A stretch of 64,000 nt of DNA from Rhytidiadelphus loreus (taxonomy: Eukaryota; Streptophyta; Bryopsida; Hypnales; Hylocomiaceae): positions 55,799,025-55,863,024 of the forward strand of contig OX344763.1 in assembly GCA_947034895.1 (NCBI GenBank). Direction: 5' to 3'. Shown piece by piece: positions 1 to 12,640 of the stretch. A program made the position numbers and the translations under genes. Numbering within the stretch: position 1 is the stretch's first letter; each line of letters starts with the position of its first letter. Under the pieces are notes generated by a model. It ran no database searches. It was not told the DNA's origin and saw only the letters and a program-made list of their open reading frames with translations.

Positions 1-60
1 TACTTTAATGACTGTCCAAAAAAATATAATGCGAAGAAAATTCATGTAAAGAAAATGGTA

Positions 61-70
61 AAACATGTTT
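61..70. other. Perfect 10-bp palindrome AAACATGTTT, once per monomer
   Basis: AAACATGTTT equals its own reverse complement and recurs every 185 bp. A weaker dyad overlaps it: CATGT (228-232) and ACATG (248-252) are inverted repeats separated by 15 bp. Exceptions to the palindrome are few. AAACGTGTTT occurs in a small related set of right-domain monomers (for example 36,321, 37,431, 40,946, 48,531), AAATATGTTT near 61,481 and AAACATGATT near 17,266. Short dyads are common in centromeric satellites, including those lacking a CENP-B box, so this could be a protein-binding or cruciform-prone site. No function is demonstrated here. Confidence 0.7.
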
Positions 71-245
71 GTGCAAGTTGCATTTATTTCTAAACTCATG
101 CATTCAAAACAATATGCACGTTCGGGTAGTCACTGTCTATGATTTTGTGTGTGAAACTAAAAATTGGGGCAACGTTCTTGCCTTGTACTTTAATGACTGT
201 TCAAAGAAATATAATGTCATGGAAATTCATGTAAAGAAAATGGTA
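61..245. repeat. Reference monomer, common class C
   Basis: This is the first complete copy in the chosen phase and represents the commonest class. It has 61 G/C in 185 bp (33%). Landmarks in order are the palindrome AAACATGTTT (positions 1-10), CTAAACTCATGCATTC (30-45), GCACGTTCGGGTAGTC (57-72), GATTTTGTGTGTGAAAC (81-97), AAAAATTGGGGCAACG (99-114), CTTGCCTTGTACTTTAATG (117-135) and AATATAATGTCATGG (148-162). The most variable positions among copies are 20, 23, 29, 41, 45, 63-68, 75, 90, 105-109, 113, 118, 126, 137-147, 157-170, 174 and 182. The segments between them are almost invariant. C occurs in every block of the window. Confidence 0.9.
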
Positions 246-1355
246 AAACATGTTTGTGCAAGTTGCATTTATTTCTAAACTCATGCATTCAAAACAATAT
301 GCACGTTCGGGTAGTCACTGTCTATGATTTTGTGTGTGAAACTAAAAATTGGGGCAACGTTCTTGCCTTGTACTTTAATGACTGTTCAAAGAAATATAAT
401 GTCATGGAAATTCATGTAAAGAAAATGGTAAAACATGTTTGTGCAAGTTGCATTTATTCCTAAACTCATGCATTCAAAACAATATGCACGTTCGGATAGT
501 CACTGTCTATGATTTTGTGCGTGAAACTAAAAATCGGGGCAACGTTCTTGCCTTGTACTTTAATGACTATTCAAAAAAATATAATGTCATGGAAATTCAT
601 GTAAAGAAAATGGTAAAACATGTTTGTGCAAGTTGCATTTATTTCTAAACTCATGCATTCAAAACAATATGCACGTTCGGATAGTCACTGTCTATGATTT
701 TGTGTGTGAAACTAAAAATTGGGGCAACGTTCTTGCCTTGTACTTTAATGACTGTCCAAAAAAATATAATGCGATGGAAATTCATGTAAAGAAAATGGTA
801 AAACATGTTTGTGCAAGTTGCATTTATTTCTAAACTCATGCATTCAAAACAATATGCACGTTCGGGTAGTCACTGTCTATGATTTTGTGTGTGAAACTAA
901 AAATTGGGGCAACGTTCTTGCCTTGTACTTTAATGACTGTCCAAAAAAATATAATGCGAAGGAAATTCATGTAAAGAAAATGGTAAAACATGTTTGTGCA
1001 AGTTGCACTTATTTCTAAACTCATGCATTCAAAACAATATGCACGTTCGGGTAGTCACTGTCTATGATTTTGTGTGTGAAACTAAAAATTGGGGCAACGT
1101 TCTTGCCTTGTACTTTAATGACTGTCCAAAAAAATATAATGCGAAGAAAATTCATGTAAAGAAAATGGTAAAACATGTTTGTGCAAGTTGCATTTATTTC
1201 TAAACTCATGCATTCAAAACAATATGCACGTTCGGGTAGTCACTGTCTATGATTTTGTGTGTGAAACTAAAAATTGGGGCAACGTTCTTGCCTTGTACTT
1301 TAATGACTGTTCGAAGAAATATAATGTCATGGAAATTCATGTAAAGAAAATGGTA

Positions 1356-1540
1356 AAACATGTTTGTGCAAGTTGCATTTATTTCTAAACTCATGAATTC
1401 AAAACAATATGCACGTTCGGGTAGTCAGTTTGAATGATTTTGTGCATGAAACTAAAAATTAGGGCAATGTTCCTGCCTTGTACTTTAATGACTGTCCAAA
1501 AAAATATAATGCGAAGAAAATTCATGTAAAGAAAATGGTA
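1356..1540. repeat. Class G monomer (exemplar), left domain only
   Basis: Class G carries GTAGTCAGTTTGAATG, GTGCATGAAAC, AATTAGGGC and CAATGTTCCTGCC in its middle and the class P ending (CCAAAAAAATATAATGCGAAG). Most copies also have TCATGAATTC, creating a GAATTC site, in place of TCATGCATTC. I count 24 copies, starting at 1356, 2096, 2466, 2836, 5059, 5611, 6721, 7091, 7646, 8756, 9126, 16526, 17266, 19671, 20226, 20596, 20969, 21151, 21706, 22816, 31326, 32436, 33176 and 33546 (within 4 bp). None lies right of 34.3 kb or in blocks L2 and L4, which makes G a marker of left-domain HOR type. Confidence 0.9.
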
Positions 1541-3020
1541 AAACATGTTTGTGCAAGTTGCATTTATTTCTAAACTCATGCATTCAAAACAATATGCACG
1601 TTCGGGTAGTCACTGTCTATGATTTTGTGTGTGAAACTAAAAATTGGGGCAACGTTCTTGCCTTGTACTTTAATGACTGTCCAAAAAAATATAATGCGAA
1701 GAAAATTCATGTAAAGAAAATGGTAAAACATGTTTGTGCAAGTTACATTTATTTCTAAACTCATGCATTCAAAACAATATGCACGTTCGGGTAGTCACTG
1801 TCTATGATTTTGTGTGTGAAACTAAAAATTGGGGCAACGTTCTTGCCTTGTACTTTAATGACTGTCCAAAAAAATATAATGCGAAGAAAATTCATGTAAA
1901 GAAAATGGTAAAACATGTTTGTGCAAGTTACATTTATTTCTAAACTCATGCATTCAAAACAATATGCACGTTCGGGTAGTCACTGTCTATGATTTTGTGT
2001 GTGAAACTAAAAATTGGGGCAACGTTCTTGCCTTGTACTTTAATGACTGTTCGAAGAAATATAATGTCATGGAAATTCATGTAAAGAAAATGGTAAAACA
2101 TGTTTGTGCAAGTTGCATTTATTTCTAAACTCATGAATTCAAAACAATATGCACGTTCGGGTAGTCAGTTTGAATGATTTTGTGCATGAAACTAAAAATT
2201 AGGGCAATGTTCCTGCCTTGTACTTTAATGACTGTCCAAAAAAATATAATGCGAAGAAAATTCATGTAAAGAAAATGGTAAAACATGTTTGTGCAAGTTG
2301 CATTTATTTCTAAACTCATGCATTCAAAACAATATGCACGTTCGGGTAGTCACTGTCTATGATTTTGTGTGTGAAACTAAAAATTGGGGCAACGTTCTTG
2401 CCTTGTACTTTAATGACTGTTCAAAGGAATATAATGTCATGGAAATTCATGTAAAGAAAATGGTAAAACATGTTTGTGCAAGTTGCATTTATTTCTAAAC
2501 TCATGAATTCAAAACAATATGCACGTTCGGGTAGTCAGTTTGAATGATTTTGTGCATGAAACTAAAAATTAGGGCAATGTTCCTGCCTTGTACTTTAATG
2601 ACTGTCCAAAAAAATATAATGCGAAGAAAATTCATGTAAAGAAAATGGTAAAACATGTTTGTGCAAGTTGCATTTATTTCTAAACTCATGCATTCAAAAC
2701 AATATGCACGTTCGGGTAGTCACTGTCTATGATTTTGTGTGTGAAACTAAAAATTGGGGCAACGTTCTTGCCTTGTACTTTAATGACTGTTCGAAGAAAT
2801 ATAATGTCATGGAAATTCATGTAAAGAAAATGGTAAAACATGTTTGTGCAAGTTGCATTTATTTCTAAACTCATGAATTCAAAACAATATGCACGTTCGG
2901 GTAGTCAGTTTGAATGATTTTGTGCATGAAACTAAAAATTAGGGCAATGTTCCTGCCTTGTACTTTAATGACTGTCCAAAAAAATATAATGCGAAGAAAA
3001 TTCATGTAAAGAAAATGGTA

Positions 3021-5425
3021 AAACATGTTTGTGCAAGTTGCATTTATTTCTAAACTCATGCATTCAAAACAATATGCACGTTCGGGTAGTCACTGTCTAT
3101 GATTTTGTGTGTGAAACTAAAAATTGGGGCAACGTTCTTGCCTTGTACTTTAATGACTGTTCGAAGAAATATAATGTCATGGAAATTAATGTAAAGAAAA
3201 TGGTAAAACATGTTTGTGCAAGTTGCACTTATTTCTAAACTCATGCATTCAAAACAATATGCACGTTCGGGTAGTCACTGTCTATGATTTTGTGTGTGAA
3301 ACTAAAAATTGGGGCAACGTTCTTGCCTTGTACTTTAATGACTGTCCAAAAAAATATAATGCGAAGAAAATTCATGTAAAGAAAATGGTAAAACATGTTT
3401 GTGCAAGTTGCATTTATTTCTAAACTCATGCATTCAAAACAATATGCACGTTCAGGTAGTCACTGTCTATGATTTTGTGTGTGAAACTAAAAATTGGGGC
3501 AACGTTCTTGCCTTGTACTTTAATGACTATTCAAAGGAATATAATGTCATGGAGATTAATGTAAAGAAAATGGTAAAACATGTTTGTGCAAGTTGCACTT
3601 ATTTCTAAACTCATGCATTCAAAACAATATGCACGTTCGGGTAGTCACTGTCTATGATTTTGTGTGTGAAACTAAAAATTGGGGCAACGTTCTTGCCTTG
3701 TACTTTAATGACTGTTCAAAGAAATATAATGTCATGGAAATTCATGTAAAGAAAATGGTAAAACATGTTTGTGCAAGTTGCATTTATTCCTAAACTCATG
3801 CATTCAAAACAATATGCACGTTCGGGTAGTCACTGTCTATGATTTTGTGTGTGAAACTAAAAATTGGGGCAACGTTCTTGCCTTGTACTTTAATGACTGT
3901 TCAAAGAAATATAATGTCATGGAAATTCATGTAAAGAAAATGGTAAAACATGTTTGTGCAAGTTGCATTTATTCCTAAACTCATGCATTCAAAACAATAT
4001 GCACGTTCGGATAGTCACTGTCTATGATTTTGTGCGTGAAACTAAAAATCGGGGCAACGTTCTTGCCTTGTACTTTAATGACTATTCAAAAAAATATAAT
4101 GTCATGGAAATTCATGTAAAGAAAATGGTAAAACATGTTTGTGCAAGTTGCATTTATTTCTAAACTCATGCATTCAAAACAATATGCACGTTCAGGTAGT
4201 CACTGTCTATGATTTTGTGTGTGAAACTAAAAATTGGGGCAACGTTCTTGCCTTGTACTTTAATGACTATTCAAAGGAATATAATGTCATGGAAATTCAT
4301 GTAAAGAAAATGGTAAAACATGTTTGTGCAAGTTGCATTTATTTCTAAACTCATGCATTCAAAACAATATGCACGTTCGGGTAGTCACTGTCTATGATTT
4401 TGTGTGTGAAACTAAAAATTGGGGCAACGTTCTTGCCTTGTACTTTAATGACTGTCCAAAAAAATATAATGCGAAGAAAATTCATGTAAAGAAAATGGTA
4501 AAACATGTTTGTGCAAGTTGCATTTATTTCTAAACTCATGCATTCAAAACAATATGCACGTTCGGATAGTCACTGTCTATGATTTTGTGCGTGAAACTAA
4601 AAATCGGGGCAACGTTCTTGCCTTGTACTTTAATGACTATTCAAAGGAATATAATGTCATGGAAATTAATGTAAAGAAAATGGTAAAACATGTTTGTGCA
4701 AGTTGCACTTATTTCTAAACTCATGCATTCAAAACAATATGCACGTTCGGGTAGTCACTGTCTATGATTTTGTGTGTGAAACTAAAAATTGGGGCAACGT
4801 TCTTGCCTTGTACTTTAATGACTGTCCAAAAAAATATAATGCGAAGAAAATTCATGTAAAGAAAATGGTAAAACATGTTTGTGCAAGTTACATTTATTTC
4901 TAAACTCATGCATTCAAAACAATATGCACGTTCGGGTAGTCACTGTCTATGATTTTGTGTGTGAAACTAAAAATTGGGGCAACGTTCTTGCCTTGTACTT
5001 TAATGACTGTTCGAAGAAATATAATGTCATGGAAATTCATGTAAAGAAAATGGTAAAACATGTTTGTGCAAGTTGCATTTATTTCTAAACTCATTAATTC
5101 AAAACAATATGCACGTTCGGGTAGTCAGTTTGAATGATTTTGTGCATGAAACTAAAAATTAGGGCAATGTTCCTGCCTTGTACTTTAATGACTGTCCAAA
5201 AAAATATAATGCGAAGAAAATTCATGTAAAGAAAATGGTAAAACATGTTTGTGCAAGTTGCATTTATTTCTAAACTCATGCATTCAAAACAATATGCACG
5301 TTCGGGTAGTCACTGTCTATGATTTTGTGTGTGAAACTAAAAATTGGGGCAACGTTCTTGCCTTGTACTTTAATGACTGTTCAAAGGAATATAATGTCAT
5401 GGAAATTCATGTAAAGAAAATGGTA
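3021..5425. repeat. 13-mer HOR order (2,405 bp), copy in L1
   Basis: The monomer order is C with ATTAATG; P; Q with GGAGATTAATG; C; C ending TTATTCC; R; Q; P; R with ATTAATG and a CACTTAT end; P with GTTACATTT; C with TTCGAAG; G; C with TCAAAGGAAT. The same 13-step order occurs at 17,636-20,040, including the rare GGAGATTAATG in step 3. It differs in step 4, which ends TTATTCC here and TTATTTC in L3. After the thirteenth monomer this copy runs into a C-G-Q sequence, so the unit is not iterated here. Confidence 0.75.
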
Positions 5426-8400
5426 AAACATGTTTGTGCAAGTTGCATTTATTTCTAAACTCATGCATTCAAAACAATATGCACGTTCGGGTAGTCACTG
5501 TCTATGATTTTGTGTGTGAAACTAAAAATTGGGGCAACGTTCTTGCCTTGTACTTTAATGACTGTTCGAAGAAATATAATGTCATGGAAATTCATGTAAA
5601 GAAAATGGTAAAACATGTTTGTGCAAGTTGCATTTATTTCTAAACTCATGAATTCAAAACAATATGCACGTTCGGGTAGTCAGTTTGAATGATTTTGTGC
5701 ATGAAACTAAAAATTAGGGCAATGTTCCTGCCTTGTACTTTAATGACTGTCCAAAAAAATATAATGCGAAGAAAATTCATGTAAAGAAAATGGTAAAACA
5801 TGTTTGTGCAAGTTGCATTTATTTCTAAACTCATGCATTCAAAACAATATGCACGTTCAGGTAGTCACTGTCTATGATTTTGTGTGTGAAACTAAAAATT
5901 GGGGCAACGTTCTTGCCTTGTACTTTAATGACTATTCAAAGGAATATAATGTCATGGAAATTCATGTAAAGAAAATGGTAAAACATGTTTGTGCAAGTTG
6001 CATTTATTTCTAAACTCATGCATTCAAAACAATATGCACGTTCGGGTAGTCACTGTCTATGATTTTGTGTGTGAAACTAAAAATTGGGGCAACGTTCTTG
6101 CCTTGTACTTTAATGACTGTCCAAAAAAATATAATGCGAAGAAAATTCATGTAAAGAAAATGGTAAAACATGTTTGTGCAAGTTGCATTTATTTCTAAAC
6201 TCATGCATTCAAAACAATATGCACGTTCGGATAGTCACTGTCTATGATTTTGTGCGTGAAACTAAAAATCGGGGCAACGTTCTTGCCTTGTACTTTAATG
6301 ACTGTTCAAAGGAATATAATGTCATGGAAATTCATGTAAAGAAAATGGTAAAACATGTTTGTGCAAGTTGCACTTATTTCTAAACTCATGCATTCAAAAC
6401 AATATGCACGTTCGGGTAGTCACTGTCTATGATTTTGTGTGTGAAACTAAAAATTGGGGCAACGTTCTTGCCTTGTACTTTAATGACTGTCCAAAAAAAT
6501 ATAATGCGAAGAAAATTCATGTAAAGAAAATGGTAAAACATGTTTGTGGAAGTTACATTTATTTCTAAACTCATGCATTCAAAACAATATGCACGTTCGG
6601 GTAGTCACTGTCTATGATTTTGTGTGTGAAACTAAAAATTGGGGCAACGTTCTTGCCTTGTACTTTAATGACTGTTCGAAGAAATATAATGTCATGGAAA
6701 TTCATGTAAAGAAAATGGTAAAACATGTTTGTGCAAGTTGCATTTATTTCTAAACTCATGCATTCAAAACAATATGCACGTTCGGGTAGTCAGTTTGAAT
6801 GATTTTGTGCATGAAACTAAAAATTAGGGCAATGTTCCTGCCTTGTACTTTAATGACTGTCCAAAAAAATATAATGCGAAGAAAATTCATGTAAAGAAAA
6901 TGGTAAAACATGTTTGTGCAAGTTACATTTATTTCTAAACTCATGCATTCAAAACAATATGCACGTTCGGGTAGTCACTGTCTATGATTTTGTGTGTGAA
7001 ACTAAAAATTGGGGCAACGTTCTTGCCTTGTACTTTAATGACTGTTCGAAGAAATATAATGTCATGGAAATTCATGTAAAGAAAATGGTAAAACATGTTT
7101 GTGCAAGTTGCATTTATTTCTAAACTCATGAATTCAAAACAATATGCACGTTCGGGTAGTCAGTTTGAATGATTTTGTGCATGAAACTAAAAATTAGGGC
7201 AATGTTCCTGCCTTGTACTTTAATGACTGTCCAAAAAAATATAATGCGAAGAAAATTCATGTAAAGAAAATGGTAAAACATGTTTGTGCAAGTTGCATTT
7301 ATTTCTAAACTCATGCATTCAAAACAATATGCACGTTCGGGTAGTCACTGTCTATGATTTTGTGTGTGAAACTAAAAATTGGGGCAACGTTCTTGCCTTG
7401 TACTTTAATGACTGTTCAAAGGAATATAATGTCATGGAAATTCATGTAAAGAAAATGGTAAAACATGTTTGTGCAAGTTGCATTTATTTCTAAACTCATG
7501 CATTCAAAACAATATGCACGTTCGGGTAGTCACTGTCTATGATTTTGTGTGTGAAACTAAAAATTGGGGCAACGTTCTTGCCTTGTACTTTAATGACTGT
7601 TCGAAGAAATATAATGTCATGGAAATTCATGTAAAGAAAATGGTAAAACATGTTTGTGCAAGTTGCATTTATTTCTAAACTCATGAATTCAAAACAATAT
7701 GCACGTTCGGGTAGTCAGTTTGAATGATTTTGTGCATGAAACTAAAAATTAGGGCAATGTTCCTGCCTTGTACTTTAATGACTGTCCAAAAAAATATAAT
7801 GCGAAGAAAATTCATGTAAAGAAAATGGTAAAACATGTTTGTGCAAGTTGCATTTATTTCTAAACTCATGCATTCAAAACAATATGCACGTTCAGGTAGT
7901 CACTGTCTATGATTTTGTGTGTGAAACTAAAAATTGGGGCAACGTTCTTGCCTTGTACTTTAATGACTATTCAAAGGAATATAATGTCATGGAAATTCAT
8001 GTAAAGAAAATGGTAAAACATGTTTGTGCAAGTTGCATTTATTTCTAAACTCATGCATTCAAAACAATATGCACGTTCGGGTAGTCACTGTCTATGATTT
8101 TGTGTGTGAAACTAAAAATTGGGGCAACGTTCTTGCCTTGTACTTTAATGACTGTCCAAAAAAATATAATGCGAAGAAAATTCATGTAAAGAAAATGGTA
8201 AAACATGTTTGTGCAAGTTGCATTTATTTCTAAACTCATGCATTCAAAACAATATGCACGTTCGGATAGTCACTGTCTATGATTTTGTGCGTGAAACTAA
8301 AAATCGGGGCAACGTTCTTGCCTTGTACTTTAATGACTGTTCAAAGGAATATAATGTCATGGAAATTCATGTAAAGAAAATGGTAAAACATGTTTGTGCA

Positions 8401-9310
8401 AGTTGCACTTATTTCTAAACTCATGCATTCAAAACAATATGCACGTTCGGGTAGTCACTGTCTATGATTTTGTGTGTGAAACTAAAAATTGGGGCAACGT
8501 TCTTGCCTTGTACTTTAATGACTGTCCAAAAAAATATAATGCGAAGAAAATTCATGTAAAGAAAATGGTAAAACATGTTTGTGGAAGTTACATTTATTTC
8601 TAAACTCATGCATTCAAAACAATATGCACGTTCGGGTAGTCACTGTCTATGATTTTGTGTGTGAAACTAAAAATTGGGGCAACGTTCTTGCCTTGTACTT
8701 TAATGACTGTTCGAAGAAATATAATGTCATGGAAATTCATGTAAAGAAAATGGTAAAACATGTTTGTGCAAGTTGCATTTATTTCTAAACTCATGCATTC
8801 AAAACAATATGCACGTTCGGGTAGTCAGTTTGAATGATTTTGTGCATGAAACTAAAAATTAGGGCAATGTTCCTGCCTTGTACTTTAATGACTGTCCAAA
8901 AAAATATAATGCGAAGAAAATTCATGTAAAGAAAATGGTAAAACATGTTTGTGCAAGTTACATTTATTTCTAAACTCATGCATTCAAAACAATATGCACG
9001 TTCGGGTAGTCACTGTCTATGATTTTGTGTGTGAAACTAAAAATTGGGGCAACGTTCTTGCCTTGTACTTTAATGACTGTTCGAAGAAATATAATGTCAT
9101 GGAAATTCATGTAAAGAAAATGGTAAAACATGTTTGTGCAAGTTGCATTTATTTCTAAACTCATGAATTCAAAACAATATGCACGTTCGGGTAGTCAGTT
9201 TGAATGATTTTGTGCATGAAACTAAAAATTAGGGCAATGTTCCTGCCTTGTACTTTAATGACTGTCCAAAAAAATATAATGCGAAGAAAATTCATGTAAA
9301 GAAAATGGTA
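5241..9310. repeat. 2,035-bp (11-mer) tandem duplication
   Basis: Two successive 11-monomer units, about 5,241-7,275 and 7,276-9,310, have the same order: C, C, G, Q, P, R, P, C, G, C, G. Rare private changes recur exactly 2,035 bp apart: TTTGTGGAAGTTAC at 6,544 and 8,579, and the R hybrid with CAAAGGAAT in monomers 6,166 and 8,201. G monomers at 6,721 and 8,756 both retain TCATGCATTC instead of TCATGAATTC. The shared rare bases make this a recent duplication and not merely shared class order. I could not compute percent identity. Confidence 0.88.
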
Positions 9311-9495
9311 AAACATGTTTGTGCAAGTTGCATTTATTTCTAAACTCATGCATTCAAAACAATATGCACGTTCAGGTAGTCACTGTCTATGATTTTGTGT
9401 GTGAAACTAAAAATTGGGGCAACGTTCTTGCCTTGTACTTTAATGACTGTTCAAAGGAATATAATGTCATGGAAATTCATGTAAAGAAAATGGTA
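9311..9495. repeat. Q/C hybrid monomer at the end of the 2,035-bp duplication
   Basis: The 5' side has the Q marker TTCAGGTAG (A9374). The 3' side has TGTTCAAAGG (G9449), which belongs to the C monomer that opens each 11-mer unit. The matching monomers at 5,241 and 7,276 have TTCGGGTAG. The switch lies between 9,375 and 9,448, as expected if the exchange or a later conversion ended inside this copy. Confidence 0.65.
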
Positions 9496-12455
9496 AAACA
9501 TGTTTGTGCAAGTTGCATTTATTTCTAAACTCATGCATTCAAAACAATATGCACGTTCGGGTAGTCACTGTCTATGATTTTGTGTGTGAAACTAAAAATT
9601 GGGGCAACGTTCTTGCCTTGTACTTTAATGACTGTTCGAAGAAATATAATGTCATGGAAATTAATGTAAAGAAAATGGTAAAACATGTTTGTGCAAGTTG
9701 CACTTATTTCTAAACTCATGCATTCAAAACAATATGCACGTTCGGGTAGTCACTGTCTATGATTTTGTGTGTGAAACTAAAAATTGGGGCAACGTTCTTG
9801 CCTTGTACTTTAATGACTGTCCAAAAAAATATAATGCGAAGAAAATTCATGTAAAGAAAATGGTAAAACATGTTTGTGCAAGTTGCATTTATTTCTAAAC
9901 TCATGCATTCAAAACAATATGCACGTTCAGGTAGTCACTGTCTATGATTTTGTGTGTGAAACTAAAAATTGGGGCAACGTTCTTGCCTTGTACTTTAATG
10001 ACTATTCAAAGGAATGTAATGTCATGGAGATTAATGTAAAGAAAATGGTAAAACATGTTTGTGCAAGTTGCACTTATTTCTAAACTCATGCATTCAAAAC
10101 AATATGCACGTTCGGGTAGTCACTGTCTATGATTTTGTGTGTGAAACTAAAAATTGGGGCAACGTTCTTGCCTTGTACTTTAATGACTGTTCAAAGAAAT
10201 ATAATGTCATGGAAATTCATGTAAAGAAAATGGTAAAACATGTTTGTGCAAGTTGCATTTATTTCTAAACTCATGCATTCAAAACAATATGCACGTTCGG
10301 GTAGTCACTGTCTATGATTTTGTGTGTGAAACTAAAAATTGGGGCAACGTTCTTGCCTTGTACTTTAATGACTGTTCAAAGAAATATAATGTCATGGAAA
10401 TTCATGTAAAGAAAATGGTAAAACATGTTTGTGCAAGTTGCATTTATTCCTAAACTCATGCATTCAAAACAATATGCACGTTCGGATAGTCACTGTCTAT
10501 GATTTTGTGCGTGAAACTAAAAATCGGGGCAACGTTCTTGCCTTGTACTTTAATGACTATTCAAAAAAATATAATGTCATGGAAATTCATGTAAAGAAAA
10601 TGGTAAAACATGTTTGTGCAAGTTGCATTTATTTCTAAACTCATGCATTCAAAACAATATGCACGTTCGGGTAGTCACTGTCTATGATTTTGTGTGTGAA
10701 ACTAAAAATTGGGGCAACGTTCTTGCCTTGTACTTTAATGACTGTCCAAAAAAATATAATGCGAAGAAAATTCATGTAAAGAAAATGGTAAAACATGTTT
10801 GTGCAAGTTGCATTTATTTCTAAACTCATGCATTCAAAACAATATGCACGTTCGGGTAGTCACTGTCTATGATTTTGTGTGTGAAACTAAAAATTGGGGC
10901 AACGTTCTTGCCTTGTACTTTAATGACTGTTCAAAGAAATATAATGTCATGGAAATTCACGTGAAGAAAATGGTAAAACATGTTTGTGCAAGTTGCATTT
11001 ATTTCTAAACTCATGCATTCAAAACAATATGCACGTTCGGGTAGTCACTGTCTATGATTTTGTGTGTGAAACTAAAAATTGGGACAACGGTCTTGCCTTG
11101 TACTTTAATGACTGTCCAAAAAAATATACTGCGAAGAAAATTCATGTAAAGAAAATGGTAAAACATGTTTGTGCAAGTTGCATTTATTTCTAAACTCATG
11201 CATTCAAAACAATATGCACGTTCGGGTAGTCACTGTCTATGATTTTGTGTGTGAAACTAAAAATTGGGACAACGTTCTTGCCTTGTACTTTAATGACTGT
11301 TCGAAGAAATATAATGTCATGGAAATTCATGTAAAGAAAATGGTAAAACATGTTTGTGCAAGTTGCATTTATTTCTAAACTCATGCATTCAAAACAATAT
11401 GCACGTTCGGGTAGTCACTGTCTATGATTTTGTGTGTGAAACTAAAAATTGGGGCAACGTTCTTGCCTTGTACTTTAATGACTGTTCAAAGAAATATAAT
11501 GTCATGGAAATTCATGTAAAGAAAATGGTAAAACATGTTTGTGCAAGTTGCATTTATTCCTAAACTCATGCATTCAAAACAATATGCACGTTCGGATAGT
11601 CACTGTCTATGATTTTGTGCGTGAAACTAAAAATTGGGGCAACGTTCTTGCCTTGTACTTTAATGACTATTCAAAAAAATATAATGTCATGGAAATTCAT
11701 GTAAAGAAAATGGTAAAACATGTTTGTGCAAGTTGCATTTATTTCTAAACTCATGCATTCAAAACAATATGCACGTTCAGGTAGTCACTGTCTATGATTT
11801 TGTGTGTGAAACTAAAAATTGGGGCAACGTTCTTGCCTTGTACTTTAATGACTATTCAAAGGAATATAATGTCATGGAAATTAATGTAAAGAAAATGGTA
11901 AAACATGTTTGTGCAAGTTGCACTTATTTCTAAACTCATGCATTCAAAACAATATGCACGTTCGGGTAGTCACTGTCTATGATTTTGTGTGTGAAACTAA
12001 AAATTGGGGCAACGTTCTTGCCTTGTACTTTAATGACTGTCCAAAAAAATATACTGCGAAGAAAATTCATGTAAAGAAAATGGTAAAACATGTTTGTGCA
12101 AGTTGCATTTATTTCTAAACTCATGCATTCAAAACAATATGCACGTTCGGGTAGTCACTGTCTATGATTTTGTGTGTGAAACTAAAAATTGGGGCAACGT
12201 TCTTGCCTTGTACTTTAATGACTGTCCAAAAAAATATAATGCGAAGAAAATTCATGTAAAGAAAATGGTAAAACATGTTTGTGCAAGTTGAATTTATTTC
12301 TAAACTCATGCATTCAAAACAATATGCACGTTCGGGTAGTCACTGTCTATGATTTTGTGTGTGAAACTAAAAATTGGGGCAACGTTCTTGCCTTGTACTT
12401 TAATGACTGTTCAAAGAAATATAATGTCATGGAAATTCACGTAAAGAAAATGGTA

Positions 12456-12640
12456 AAACATGTTTGTGCAAGTTGCATTTATTTCTAAACTCATGCATTC
12501 AAAACAATATGCACGTTCGGGTAGTCACTGTCTATGATTTTGTGTGTGAAACTAAAAATTGGGACAACGTTCTTGCCTTGTACTTTAATGACTGTCCAAA
12601 AAAATATACTGCGAAGAAAATTCATGTAAAGAAAATGGTA
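12456..12640. repeat. Class T monomer (exemplar)
   Basis: Class T is a derivative of class P with GGGACAAC instead of GGGGCAAC (position 109) and ATACTGCG instead of ATAATGCG (position 154). Copies carrying the position-154 change start at about 10,976, 11,901, 12,456, 12,641, 14,306, 14,491, 26,701, 28,181, 29,661, 33,731 and 35,211. They mark blocks L2 and L4 and are absent from L1 and L3. The copies at 11,901 and 35,211 carry only the ATACTGCG half of the signature, so the two halves can be separated by exchange. Confidence 0.85.

Larger units (their letters stand above)
1..9495. repeat. Block L1: G-containing, left domain
   Basis: The block has eleven G monomers, interspersed mainly with C and P, and two R-containing runs. 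It holds one clear copy of the 13-mer order (3,021-5,425) and the 2,035-bp tandem duplication (5,241-9,310). Its last monomer (9,311-9,495) is a Q/C hybrid. The order 1,171-2,466 and 3,021-5,980 is matched in block L3. Confidence 0.8.

Noticed and set aside
57..76. CENP-B box in the GCACGTTCGGGTAG region
   Set aside because: TTCG is present, but the required spacing to A and CGGG of the consensus is not met on either strand. The resemblance is limited to the TTCGGG string.
69..278. Recurring 69-codon plus-strand open frames, one per monomer, across the window
   Set aside because: They open at TTG, not ATG, each overlaps the next by 25 bp, and the 185-bp period is not a multiple of 3, so successive copies lie in different frames. 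Class B copies are interrupted by TGA and class G copies also lack the frame. Substitutions show no coding pattern that I can see. They are artefacts of the satellite.
1..370. 370-bp dimer as the basic unit
   Set aside because: Adjacent monomers are no more systematically paired than others. Dimers such as C-G at 32,991-33,730 are local.
651..839. Recurring 62-codon minus-strand open frames starting with ATG
   Set aside because: They lie on the other strand of the same monomer, are lost in many copies by single substitutions, have no recognisable domain or promoter context, and shift frame every repeat. Two overlapping coding strands in 345 copies is not credible.
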